Notes under the pieces: model-generated
Database searches by the model: none
What the model saw: the letters and a program-made list of their open reading frames with translations, nothing else
Told to the model about the DNA's origin: nothing
Origin: Enorma phocaeensis
GTDB taxonomy: Bacteria > Actinomycetota > Coriobacteriia > Coriobacteriales > Coriobacteriaceae
Reading direction: 5' to 3'
Length of the DNA stretch: 54,283 bases
Assembly: GCF_016901575.1 (NCBI RefSeq)
Contig: NZ_JACJKQ010000015.1
Span: 1-54,283 of the forward strand
Made by a program: the position numbers and the translations under genes
Part shown: piece after piece, positions 47,457 to 54,283 of the stretch
Numbering within the stretch: position 1 is the first letter of the stretch
How the letters are laid out: each line of letters starts with the position of its first letter

Positions 47457-48461
47457 TCAGTCGGCTCCTTCCTGGTCGTTTGTGCCCATGCCTTCGTGCA
47501 GATAGGCGCTATAGCTCATCGCCGTATCAAACATCTGCATCGCGGGGATGACGCCCCGCTCGGTGACGAACGCGCGAATCTGCTCAGGCGGCACGCCGAT
47601 GAGCTCGGGCACCGTGAAGTTCACGCCGTCGGTCGCAAGGTCGCTCCCCCAGCCGGCGCTCAGCTTGTGCGTCAGGTCGTCGTACACCAGGCGCTTGCCC
47701 CCGCCATAGACGGGACGCGTGTCGAGCTTGATGAGCGGCGTCAAGAAATAGAGCGGGACGCCGAGGTGGGCGCAGAGCACCCCCACGATATCCGAGCCTG
47801 TGGTGTTAAAGCCGGTCCCATCGGGATAGAACGTCTCAGCCCCCATGAAGGCGGCGTCGCAATCCTTGAGGAAATACATCATCGCCGCCTCGGGGATGAA
47901 GGTGACCGCATGTCCGCACTCTTGGCACGCACGCACGAAAGGCTTGCCGCCGTCGATGATGCGGCTCTCGGGAATCACCACCTCGCGAGGACCGCCCTCG
48001 GCGATGCCGCGCAAAAACTTCTCGACCGTACTCGAATAGTCGTAGACGAAGACCCTCTTCATGGGGCTCGCCAGCGCCACGGCGTAGCTGACGCAGGTCG
48101 AGATCGCTCGGGCCGCCTCGGCGGCATAGGCGTCTTTCGCCTCGATGATTCGCGCCGCGGCCTCGTCGGAACCGAGCCGCGCACAGGCATCGATGCCGCG
48201 GATCATGATAAGGACCGCGTTGCTCACCGCCTGGCTCGCCTCGCCGCGCGTATCGATGAAGAACTGGGCGACCGCCTTGACATCGCCCACGATGTCTTCG
48301 GCTGGACGCGCCTGCTCGGCACCGCGGCGAGCGACGGCCTCGATCATCTCCCCGATGAGGGAGATGTGCTTGCTTGCCCCCAGGATGCTCTGGTCGACGA
48401 TGCCGTCGAACGACGCGCGCACGCTCTCGGGCAGAAGCGCCCTCACCTCGTCGCTTCTCAT
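47457..48461 (-). CDS. eIF2B-like sugar-phosphate isomerase
   Basis: About 334 residues of the eIF2B alpha/beta/delta family, which includes MtnA and ribose-1,5-bisphosphate isomerase. The C-terminal half shows the Rossmann-like core: KRVFVYDYSSTVEK, VIPESRIIDGG and GFNTTGSDIVG. The position of the catalytic Asp (GAD) reads GAE here, so activity is less certain. These enzymes convert aldose-1-phosphates to ketoses, which would suit a sugar pathway. ATG 48461 overlaps the upstream amidohydrolase stop (ATGA); the longer frame is not used. Confidence 0.82.
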   Translation of the reverse strand: MRSDEVRALLPESVRASFDGIVDQSILGASKHISLIGEMIEAVARRGAEQARPAEDIVGDVKAVAQFFIDTRGEASQAVSNAVLIMIRGIDACARLGSDEAAARIIEAKDAYAAEAARAISTCVSYAVALASPMKRVFVYDYSSTVEKFLRGIAEGGPREVVIPESRIIDGGKPFVRACQECGHAVTFIPEAAMMYFLKDCDAAFMGAETFYPDGTGFNTTGSDIVGVLCAHLGVPLYFLTPLIKLDTRPVYGGGKRLVYDDLTHKLSAGWGSDLATDGVNFTVPELIGVPPEQIRAFVTERGVIPAMQMFDTAMSYSAYLHEGMGTNDQEGAD

Positions 48462-49219
48462 GAGACGACCTCCCTCGAAGCCGCGGCCTCCCGCGCCTGG
48501 CGGGCCAACACGGCGCCGTTCTCCTCGAACGTGAGGCGCCGGAACTCGTCGTCCACCCCGATCGTGTCGAACACGTCGAGCGAGCACTTTGTCAGGCGCT
48601 CGGGCCACATGGACCCAAATACCAGCCTGTCGCGAGGTGCCGCGTTCACCGCCTTGCGCAGGATCTGCAGCTCGTACTGGTTGGACGTCTCAAGGTAGAG
48701 ATTGGGAACCTCGCTCGCCAAGTCGATGCAGCCATAGCCGTAGTCAAAGCACCCCATATGCAGGAAGACGAAGGGGATGGAGGGATGGCGGCGAACGTGC
48801 CCCATCCACTGCTGGGGCATGGATCGAGACCCGATGCCGCAGAACACCTTCACCGGCACGCCGCGGCGCTCCGCCACGTCAAGGACCCCCTCGACGCCGG
48901 GGCAGCTGTCGGGATAGTAGCCGTCCTCAAGCGAGTTGAGCTCGAGCATGCCCATGCCGGGAAGGGAGAGCGCCCGCTCCGCAGCCTCGGCCGCGCCCTT
49001 CGCCTTGGCGTTTACCACCGCGCAGCCCAGCAACGCGTCAGGATGGCGCCCGACGAGATCCGACACATAGGCATTGCCCTCGTCGTAGTCCCAGCCGTCC
49101 AGCGCCGAGACCACGCGCAGCCCGATGCCGTTGCGCTCCATGTCGCGGAGCAGCGCCTCCTCCTCGGCATGCTGGTCAGCCGGGTTGCACCGGATGTGGG
49201 CGTGAATGTCGATAATCAT
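48458..49219 (-). CDS. Amidohydrolase_2 family protein with degenerate metal site
   Basis: 253 residues of the PF04909 TIM-barrel family (decarboxylases and lactonases). HxH is present (DIHAHI, His6 and His8), and His154 lies in FVFLHMG. But the second-sphere His is replaced: VFCG at 125-128 stands where its paralogue has MHVG, and FGSMWP at 201-206 replaces FGTDWP, so the key Asp is Met204. It may be inactive, or use fewer metals. It is the paralogue of the intact enzyme at 51909 in the same operon. Coupled to the eIF2B-like gene by overlap. Confidence 0.8.
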   Translation of the reverse strand: MIIDIHAHIRCNPADQHAEEEALLRDMERNGIGLRVVSALDGWDYDEGNAYVSDLVGRHPDALLGCAVVNAKAKGAAEAAERALSLPGMGMLELNSLEDGYYPDSCPGVEGVLDVAERRGVPVKVFCGIGSRSMPQQWMGHVRRHPSIPFVFLHMGCFDYGYGCIDLASEVPNLYLETSNQYELQILRKAVNAAPRDRLVFGSMWPERLTKCSLDVFDTIGVDDEFRRLTFEENGAVLARQAREAAASREVVS

Positions 49220-49230
49220 CTTGCCCGCTC

Positions 49231-50082
49231 CTAGCCCAAAATGCCCAGATACACGCCGGCGATGCCAATGACCATGGTGATGAGGATGAGCTTGACCGCC
49301 GAGATCTTCTTCTTGGTGATGAGCACGTACATGAGCAGCGTGTAGAGCACGCCCAGAAGGCCGGGGACAAGCCCGTCGAGGGTCTGCTGGATGTTCAGGA
49401 CCGAGTCGCCGCTACCGATCTCGATGGGGATGTTGATGATTACCAAGCCGGGGATGAAGCCGCCCACGATGGTATAGGCCGCGATCGCGGCGAGGTCGGA
49501 GATCTTGTCGATCAGACCGCTCGACTGAATCTTGGCAACGAGCTTGACGCCCTGCTTGTAGCCCTGGAACACGCCGAAGTAGCGCACGCCCAGCGAGACG
49601 ATGCTCATGCCGATCACGAAGAAGAGCACGCCGAACCAGCCCAGGCCGGCCTGGATAAAGGAGATGGCAAGGCCAGCAAGAATGGGGCGGGCGGTGCCGT
49701 TGAGCAGCGAGTCGCCGATGCCGGCGAGCGGGCCCATGAGGGCGGTCTTCACCGCATTGATCGAATCGGGGTCGATATCGCGCTGCGTGGCATAGCGCTC
49801 TTCCATAGCGGCGGCGACGCCCACGGGGATGGCGGACGTGATGTCGTTGGTGAGGAAGTACTCCATATGGCGCTCGTACGCCTCGCGCTTTTCCTCGGGA
49901 TCGTCGTAGTACTTCTCGACGACCGGCATCATGGCCTGCGTGAAGCCGGCATTCTGCTGGCGCTCGTAGTTGTTGGCGCAACGGATGGTGAGCTGGTTGC
50001 GAAATACCTTCCACAGCTCCTTGTTGGTAAGCTTCGGGGTCTCCTCGGCCTGGACCTCGGAAGTGGTGACCTGGTCAGACAT
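49231..50082 (-). CDS. PTS mannose-family EIID
   Basis: 283 residues. It begins with an acidic leader, then TNKELWKVFRNQLTIRCANNYERQQNAGF, typical of EIID. The core has GIGDSLLNGTARPILAGLA and three or four membrane segments. With EIIC it forms the membrane channel of mannose/fructose/sorbose-type PTS. It lies 18 bases after EIIC in the minus-strand operon. Confidence 0.94.
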   Translation of the reverse strand: MSDQVTTSEVQAEETPKLTNKELWKVFRNQLTIRCANNYERQQNAGFTQAMMPVVEKYYDDPEEKREAYERHMEYFLTNDITSAIPVGVAAAMEERYATQRDIDPDSINAVKTALMGPLAGIGDSLLNGTARPILAGLAISFIQAGLGWFGVLFFVIGMSIVSLGVRYFGVFQGYKQGVKLVAKIQSSGLIDKISDLAAIAAYTIVGGFIPGLVIINIPIEIGSGDSVLNIQQTLDGLVPGLLGVLYTLLMYVLITKKKISAVKLILITMVIGIAGVYLGILG

Positions 50083-50100
50083 ATCGATCGACTCCCCTCT

Positions 50101-50847
50101 CTAGTTCCTGTCGTCGGCGAGGACGAAGTAGTAGTACATGGCGACGCCCACCACGGCGACGAGCGCGATGCCCACCATGTTCATGCCGAAGTAGGATGCG
50201 AAGATGAAGCCCAGCAGGAAGAAGGGCCAGAACTTGCGCGCCTTGATGGACGAGAGCAGCAGCGCAAAGCCCACGGCGCCGATCATGTTGCCGCCCACGG
50301 AAAGGCCGGTGATGATCTGGTCGGGAATGGCGTCGATGATCGCCTGGACATAGTCGGCGCCCAGATAGATGGCCAGGAACGTGGGCAGGCCATAGAGCAG
50401 CGCGTTGAACGCCATGGGCAGGATCGTGTTGTTGAGCACGATGCCGTGCCTGTCGATCTTCTCGACCGCCGCCTCGACGCGATGCATGAAGAACACGTTG
50501 ATGATGGAGTTCTGGAACGTGGTGGCCATCTGGCCGATCACCGATACGGCAAGGGCCGTGGCAACGGCGGTCTCGGTTCCGCCGCCGCCGAGGATGGCGA
50601 TGCCCGTAGCGATTGCCGTCGAAATGGTGGGATCGGGCGGATTCGCCGTACCGACGAAGATGACCGCAAGGAACATCATCTCGACCTGCACGCCTACGGT
50701 GAAGCCGGTGGCGACGTCGCCCATGATGAGGCCGACCACGGGACCGACGACGATGGGCCTGAAGATATGGGTTTGGGCCGTATGGGAATCGATGAAGGCG
50801 ATGGTCACGAAAGCCGCGACGAGCAGCGCCTGTACCAATAAACTCAT
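50101..50847 (-). CDS. PTS mannose-family EIIC
   Basis: 248 residues with about eight hydrophobic segments, from MSLLVQALLVAAFVTIAFID. The family motif RPIVVGPVVGLIMGDVATG and the IGTANPPDP-like loop place it in the EIIC sorbose/mannose group. Works with EIID, EIIB and EIIA of the same operon to import a sugar or sugar derivative. The gap to EIIB is 42 bases. Confidence 0.94.
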   Translation of the reverse strand: MSLLVQALLVAAFVTIAFIDSHTAQTHIFRPIVVGPVVGLIMGDVATGFTVGVQVEMMFLAVIFVGTANPPDPTISTAIATGIAILGGGGTETAVATALAVSVIGQMATTFQNSIINVFFMHRVEAAVEKIDRHGIVLNNTILPMAFNALLYGLPTFLAIYLGADYVQAIIDAIPDQIITGLSVGGNMIGAVGFALLLSSIKARKFWPFFLLGFIFASYFGMNMVGIALVAVVGVAMYYYFVLADDRN

Positions 50848-50889
50848 GTCACACCTCCATATGGTGAACGTAATCTAGGAGAGACGCCG

Positions 50890-51378
50890 TTAGACGAGGC
50901 CGTTCTTCTTAAGCAGGTCCATGACGTCCTGGCTGCGCTCGTTGGGCACGGCGCGAACCTCGGCGGTGACGCCTTCGGCGTAGAGCTCCTTGAAGGTCTC
51001 AACGTCCTCGGGGAAGACCCAGAAGTTGCCCAGGACCTTGGTCTTGCCCTTTTTCATGTTCATGTTGCCCACGTTGATGGTGTGGTCCTTAAGGCCCGAG
51101 CGCACCAGCTCGAGCGCCTGCTGCGGACCGCGCACGAGAAGGAGCGCGCGACCGGCGGCATCCGGATTGGCGATGAGCGCCTTGGCGTCCTCGACCGGAA
51201 GCACCTCGAGCTTGACGGTGTTCGGCGTCGCCATTTGCAGCAGCGTGCGCTGGAACTCATCGGAGGCGGCCTTGTCGTCTGCCACCACGACGGTATCGGC
51301 ATCGGCGTTGGCGATCCACGCGGTCACAACCTGGCCATGAATCAAGCGGTCATCGATGCGAAAGACTCCTACCTGCAT
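50890..51378 (-). CDS. PTS mannose-family EIIB
   Basis: 162 residues. The phosphorylated His is in FRIDDRLIHGQVVTAW, the family signature. VRGPQQALELVRSG and the NVGNMNMKKGK segment follow. ATG 51378 follows GGAAAGGATGG; the upstream extension has no support. A 135-bp gap with three hairpins separates it from EIIA. Confidence 0.94.
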   Translation of the reverse strand: MQVGVFRIDDRLIHGQVVTAWIANADADTVVVADDKAASDEFQRTLLQMATPNTVKLEVLPVEDAKALIANPDAAGRALLLVRGPQQALELVRSGLKDHTINVGNMNMKKGKTKVLGNFWVFPEDVETFKELYAEGVTAEVRAVPNERSQDVMDLLKKNGLV

Positions 51379-51394
51379 TTCTTCCATCCTTTCC

Positions 51395-51468
51395 CGGGGC
51401 GCTCGCCCCGCACCGCCCGCCGGTACCACCGGCAGGCATCCCCTTGCGCCCCCGAGGCGCCGCAAGGG
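51395..51468. promoter_or_regulatory. Cluster of hairpins between EIIA and EIIB genes
   Basis: Three stems are seen: CGGGGC/GCCCCG (51395-51410), GCCGGT/ACCGGC (51419-51433) and CCCTTGCG/CGCAAGGG (51441-51468). They lie within the operon's only long internal gap. They may set relative amounts of EIIA and EIIB by processing or partial termination. Confidence 0.45.
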
Positions 51469-51513
51469 TCCAACCTATCCGACGGCGGACCCGCCGCCGG
51501 GCATTCCGGCCGT

Positions 51514-51909
51514 CTAGATCTCGCTCAACCCGATGCTCTCCGCCGTCTTGCCGACGATGTCGTCTACCAGCTCATTCAAAGAGAGCTCCTGGGGAGCAGA
51601 GAGGACCAGCGCCTCGATGACCACGGGAAGGTTCATCCCGTAGATCACCGCGACGTTCTCGTTCTTAAAGGAGAACTTCGAGACCACGTTGAACGGAGTG
51701 CCGCCCTTGAGGTCGCAGAACACGAGCCACTGGTTGTCGTCCGAGGTGTCGGACAGCTTCTGGGCGTAGAGCTCCTCCAGCTCCTCGGCGCCCATTTCCT
51801 CGGCGAAGGTAACCACCTCGAGATGCTCTTGCTCGCCAATGAGCATCTTCACCGACTGCACCATGCCCTCTGCCATGGTGCCGTGGGACGTGAGCAGAAT
51901 CTTGATCAT
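51514..51909 (-). CDS. PTS mannose-family EIIA
   Basis: About 131 residues. The N terminus IKILLTSHGTMAEGM carries the phosphorylated His10-type residue of the EIIA-Man fold. WLVFCDLKGGTPFNV is the second conserved segment. ATG 51909 overlaps the amidohydrolase stop (TGATG), so expression is coupled. It receives phosphate from HPr and passes it to EIIB. Confidence 0.94.
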   Translation of the reverse strand: MIKILLTSHGTMAEGMVQSVKMLIGEQEHLEVVTFAEEMGAEELEELYAQKLSDTSDDNQWLVFCDLKGGTPFNVVSKFSFKNENVAVIYGMNLPVVIEALVLSAPQELSLNELVDDIVGKTAESIGLSEI

Positions 51910-52655
51910 CAGCCCTCCATTCTCCATAGGTACTCTGCGTTGCGATGAAAGATGAACTCGAGCTTGTCGCTCGGAATCTCCAGCTCAAAGAACTTCTCGA
52001 CCTCGATGTTTACCGGCTTGTACGGCCAATCGGTGCCGAAGCACACCCGGCGCTCGCCCAGCACGTCGATTGCACGAAGAAGCACGTCGACGTCCATCTG
52101 GCCGGACGTCTCGACCCACACGTTGGAAAGGTCGCGAACCGCCTCGATGGTCGACTGGCCAAACTCGTAGTAGCCGATATGGGTAAACAGGAAGTCGATC
52201 TTGGGGAAGCGCTTCGCCCAGACCGCCCAGGTATACGGCGTCGAGAACGGGGCGGTTCCCACATGCATCTGCACATGGACGCCATAGGGCTCGATCGCCT
52301 CGAAGATCTCTTGGAGGGCGGGCGTGTTGTCGGGATAGTATCCATGCTTCCATGAGTGGAACTTCACGCCGTCCATCTTGAGCTCGCCCAGGCAGCGATG
52401 CACCTCGTCGATGGCATCCGGCGCCTTGGGATTGATGAAGGCATAGTTTTTGATCTGATCGGGATGCGCCTGCTTGGCACGGTGCACCAGATCGTTCTGA
52501 GCCCGCATCGAGGTGCCGGAAAGGCTGCTGATGCCCACCTTGCTGATTCCATACGCGTCCAGGTCGGCGAGCATCTCCTCCGGCGTGTTCTCCTCTCCCG
52601 AACTGGTCTTGCCCAGATGGGAGTGGATGTCGTAGATGAGATAGTCCTTGCCCAT
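51909..52655 (-). CDS. Amidohydrolase_2 family metal-dependent hydrolase
   Basis: 248 residues of PF04909. The metal site is complete: His11 and His13 in DIHSHLG, His131 in QMHVG, His159 in FTHIG and Asp209 in FGTDWP. Family members include lactonases and decarboxylases. As first gene of the PTS operon it may open a ring or remove an acyl group from the imported compound. AAAAAGGAGG precedes ATG 52655. A degenerate paralogue is encoded at 48458. Confidence 0.88.
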   Translation of the reverse strand: MGKDYLIYDIHSHLGKTSSGEENTPEEMLADLDAYGISKVGISSLSGTSMRAQNDLVHRAKQAHPDQIKNYAFINPKAPDAIDEVHRCLGELKMDGVKFHSWKHGYYPDNTPALQEIFEAIEPYGVHVQMHVGTAPFSTPYTWAVWAKRFPKIDFLFTHIGYYEFGQSTIEAVRDLSNVWVETSGQMDVDVLLRAIDVLGERRVCFGTDWPYKPVNIEVEKFFELEIPSDKLEFIFHRNAEYLWRMEG

Positions 52656-52684
52656 GCTCCCTCCTTTTTCGTCATTTAATTATT

Positions 52685-52697
52685 ACGTTATAACTTT
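52685..52697. promoter_or_regulatory. Candidate GntR operator before the PTS operon
   Basis: ACGTTATAACTTT matches ACATTATAACCTT, upstream of the GntR gene, at 11 of 13 positions. It lies 30 bases before the first operon gene, in an AT-rich promoter-like stretch. Confidence 0.5.
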
Positions 52698-52933
52698 AAT
52701 ATGTTTAATTCAGAGAACCGTCAATATTCAGCTGGCAAATGAGCCGCAGCCGGTTGGTTTTTGCTGGTGAACGGCATGGATTTGACGGCGCTCGCGCCCG
52801 CGCGCCCACCCGAGTGGCCGTGAGTCCATGGAACGCCCGAGAAGACGTTGCGCAAACATCCGGGCAGGTAGCGCCAGAAAACGCCCCGCCTCAGCACTTT
52901 CACCCTACCGGCCCGGACCCGGCGGCGCCGCAC

Positions 52934-52992
52934 CAAAGCTACGTCTCTTTACAGAATTGACCCCAGAAACGAACAATTACCGAGCTTCGGCG
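52934..52992. repeat. Diverged palindromic repeat next to the GntR terminator
   Basis: AAAGCTACGTCTCTTTACAG and the following bases to ACCGAGCTTCGG resemble 46349-46404. Both copies directly abut a near-identical terminator. It is a third, diverged member of the repeat seen at 46284 and 54069. Confidence 0.75.
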
Positions 52993-53037
52993 AAAAAAAG
53001 GGCGCCGTCGCTCCAACGTTCGTGAGCAACGGCGCCC
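52993..53037 (-). terminator. Terminator of the GntR gene
   Basis: GGGCGCCGTCGCTC pairs with GAGCAACGGCGCCC (one mismatch) and is followed on the minus strand by seven T residues. It lies 124 bases after the GntR stop. It shares its stem with the terminator at 46408-46454. Confidence 0.88.
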
Positions 53038-53161
53038 TGGGGGCAACACATGATGATGGAGGGCGACAAAGGGGCCGCATGCCGTGCGGGAACGATCGCG
53101 CTCGCTGGCCCCCGGCCCATGCCATGCTGGCTGCCGCACGCCGCCCGGGAGCGGACGTGCC

Positions 53162-53899
53162 CTATGCGAGCACGAGTTCGACCTTGTATCGGTAGTACTC
53201 GGGGTTGTAGAACATCTCGACGTATTCAAACGGCTTGCCGTCCGAGGTGCGCGTCACCCGCTCTTTGTAGAAGATGGCCTGGCCGTGCGGCATCCCGAGC
53301 TCGTCCATGACATCCCCCTCGGGCTCGCGCACCTCGAGGACTTCCGAGGCGGAGCCCGGCACCACGCCGCGAATCTTGAGCAGCTCGTAGAGCGAGGCGT
53401 CGGGCGTGAACTCCTCGGCTGAAAGAGAGAGCCCGTCGATGCGACGAATGTAGGCGCGATGGAAGCCGACCACCACGTTGGTGCGGAAGCGCTTGCGCTC
53501 GATAAGGTATACGCGCTCGTCACGCTTGATGTGCAGCAGGCCCGCGATGTGCTCGGTCGGCTCGATCTCGGCGAAGCCCACGAGCTCTGCGCTGGGTCGG
53601 TCGCCGTACAGCTGAGCGTCATCGGTAAAGCTCGTCAGCTTCGCAATGTCGTAGTCGTGCTTGGAACCAGAGATGATCGTGCCGCGCTTGCCGCGGTGCT
53701 TCTCAACCAAACCCTCCTGGGCGAGCATCTCCACCGCTCGGCGAACCGTGATGCGGCTCACGTCATAAATCTTTTCAAGCTGAGGCTCGGGAGGGAGCCT
53801 GTCTCCCGGGGCAAGCGCTCCAGACTGAATGCGCTTGAGCAGGTCAAGGTACATCTGATAGTGCAAAGGGACTTTGATGTTGCGATCGATCAGGGCCAT
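53162..53899 (-). CDS. GntR/UTRA regulator of the PTS operon
   Basis: 245 residues. The winged helix (residues 8-75) has RLPPEPQLEKIYDVSRITVRRAVEML, and the UTRA domain follows, with ERVYLIERKRFRTN and the C-terminal FEYVEMFYNPEYYRYKVEL. UTRA proteins sense phosphorylated sugars. It is the gene directly upstream of the PTS operon and shares an operator-like sequence with it, so it probably represses both. ATG 53899 is the first start in frame. Confidence 0.9.
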   Translation of the reverse strand: MALIDRNIKVPLHYQMYLDLLKRIQSGALAPGDRLPPEPQLEKIYDVSRITVRRAVEMLAQEGLVEKHRGKRGTIISGSKHDYDIAKLTSFTDDAQLYGDRPSAELVGFAEIEPTEHIAGLLHIKRDERVYLIERKRFRTNVVVGFHRAYIRRIDGLSLSAEEFTPDASLYELLKIRGVVPGSASEVLEVREPEGDVMDELGMPHGQAIFYKERVTRTSDGKPFEYVEMFYNPEYYRYKVELVLA

Positions 53900-53929
53900 G
53901 ACGCCATCCTATATGATGAATACTTCTAA

Positions 53930-53942
53930 ACATTATAACCTT
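53930..53942. promoter_or_regulatory. Candidate GntR autoregulatory operator
   Basis: ACATTATAACCTT is 31 bases upstream of the GntR start and matches the site at 52685 at 11 of 13 positions. Suggests autorepression. Confidence 0.5.
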
Positions 53943-54068
53943 ACGGCATTTCATCATAATCTAGCACGATTGCCTGCGGGTAGATACCCATCTGCCCGGG
54001 ATGATTCAAAATATGTGACCCCTACGCCATATCGGTCGATGCCAGCCCGGATACCGCGCGCCGCACAC

Positions 54069-54169
54069 CTCCCTGCGTCGCGCACCCTCCTGGCCAGCCC
54101 TCGTCGGAGCCACGTATTCTCACAGGCCCACGCCGAAGCTACGTCTTTTTACAAAACTGGCCCCGAAAA
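54069..54169. repeat. 101-bp direct repeat, right copy
   Basis: Identical to 46284-46384. Similarity ends abruptly after CCCCGAAAA at 54169, where the left copy continues into the palindrome and terminator. The following TGTTGAAG suggests insertion of a mobile element at this point. Confidence 0.95.
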
Positions 54170-54283
54170 TGTTGAAGTTTTTTGAAAATGTCACCCCCAG
54201 AGACGTCGCGCCGCGTCATCCGCGCATCTTCCTGAGCAGGTCCTGCAGCTCCCTCTGGTTCCCCACGAGGTCGCTCTTCCTGT
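54170..54283. mobile_element. Probable end of an insertion element
   Basis: Starting TGTTGAAGTTTTTTGAAAAT and then GTCACCCCCAG, this sequence interrupts the 101-bp repeat family and leads to the 3' end of a minus-strand reading frame at the window edge. TG-starting termini are usual for IS21-type and related elements. The rest lies outside the window, so the family is not settled. Confidence 0.45.
54216..54283 (-). CDS. 3' end of a reading frame, possible transposition gene
   Basis: Reading leftward from the edge, one frame gives about 21 residues ending VGNQRELQDLLRKMRG and TGA at 54216-54218. It is partial, too short to identify, and placed just inside the presumed element end, where a transposase or helper gene would be expected. 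Confidence 0.35.
   Translation of the reverse strand, partial: RKSDLVGNQRELQDLLRKMRG

Larger units (their letters stand above)
52656..53161. other. 506-bp gap with PTS-operon promoter region
   Basis: No gene. The AT-rich part (52675-52735) should hold the operon promoter and a GntR operator. The GC-rich part has the palindrome-type repeat (about 52934-52992) and the GntR-gene terminator. Confidence 0.6.
53900..54215. other. Gap between the GntR gene and the right-edge element
   Basis: No gene. It contains the GntR promoter/operator and the right copy of the 101-bp repeat. Confidence 0.55.

Overview
The window is a GC-rich bacterial chromosome segment. Its gene content suggests a strictly anaerobic, fermentative member of the Coriobacteriia (Collinsella/Olsenella-like). 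Indicators are pyruvate:ferredoxin oxidoreductase, rubrerythrin, carbamate kinase, GatCAB, several PTS systems, LytS/LytTR two-component pairs and an LPXTG-anchored protein. The taxonomic call is inference from gene content and composition. Almost all genes lie on the minus strand; the exceptions are one GntR regulator and two C39-like peptidase genes.

Layout. 1-384: noncoding, with periodic GGTATC repeats like a mobile-element end and a strong terminator. 0.4-5.8 kb: a small membrane protein, an AlbA-type ATPase and the gatCAB operon. 6.4-14.5 kb: an M24-peptidase homologue lacking metal ligands, mfd, nth, rmuC and a membrane protein. 14.7-18.5 kb: an alpha-glucoside PTS locus whose GH4 6-phospho-glucosidase is truncated and joined to a fragment of an unrelated membrane protein, with a divergent GntR regulator. 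18.6-22.6 kb: rubrerythrin, a MutY-like glycosylase, an Rrf2 regulator, tRNA-Asp and a phosphodiesterase. 22.6-31.5 kb: two LytS/LytTR systems, a glycosyltransferase, a QueT-like transporter, an MFS protein and a zinc-dependent phospholipase C homologue. 31.7-39.1 kb: an amidohydrolase with an APC permease, two tandem C39-like peptidases and arcC. 39.6-46.1 kb: nifJ, an LPXTG protein with only a 5'-nucleotidase C-terminal domain, recR and ybaB. 46.6-53.9 kb: a mannose-family PTS catabolic operon (IIA, IIB, IIC, IID, two amidohydrolases, an eIF2B-like isomerase, a BtpA/SgcQ protein) and its GntR regulator. A mobile-element end appears to lie at the right edge.

How genes work together. GatCAB makes Gln-tRNA and/or Asn-tRNA by transamidation. 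Mfd, Nth, RmuC, RecR and MutY form a scattered DNA-repair set. PFOR, rubrerythrin and ArcC fit anaerobic energy metabolism. The 46.6-53.9 kb operon looks like a complete uptake-and-breakdown route for a substrate I cannot name.

The most unusual content is noncoding. Intergenic gaps carry long palindromes sharing a CARAA-type core, some adjoining terminators. A 101-bp perfect direct repeat brackets the 7.7-kb PTS cluster. A short repeat reading GATGGGGACGGGTTCGTTTC is found between genes, in tandem between a 12-bp duplication, and in frame inside an insertion in gatB.
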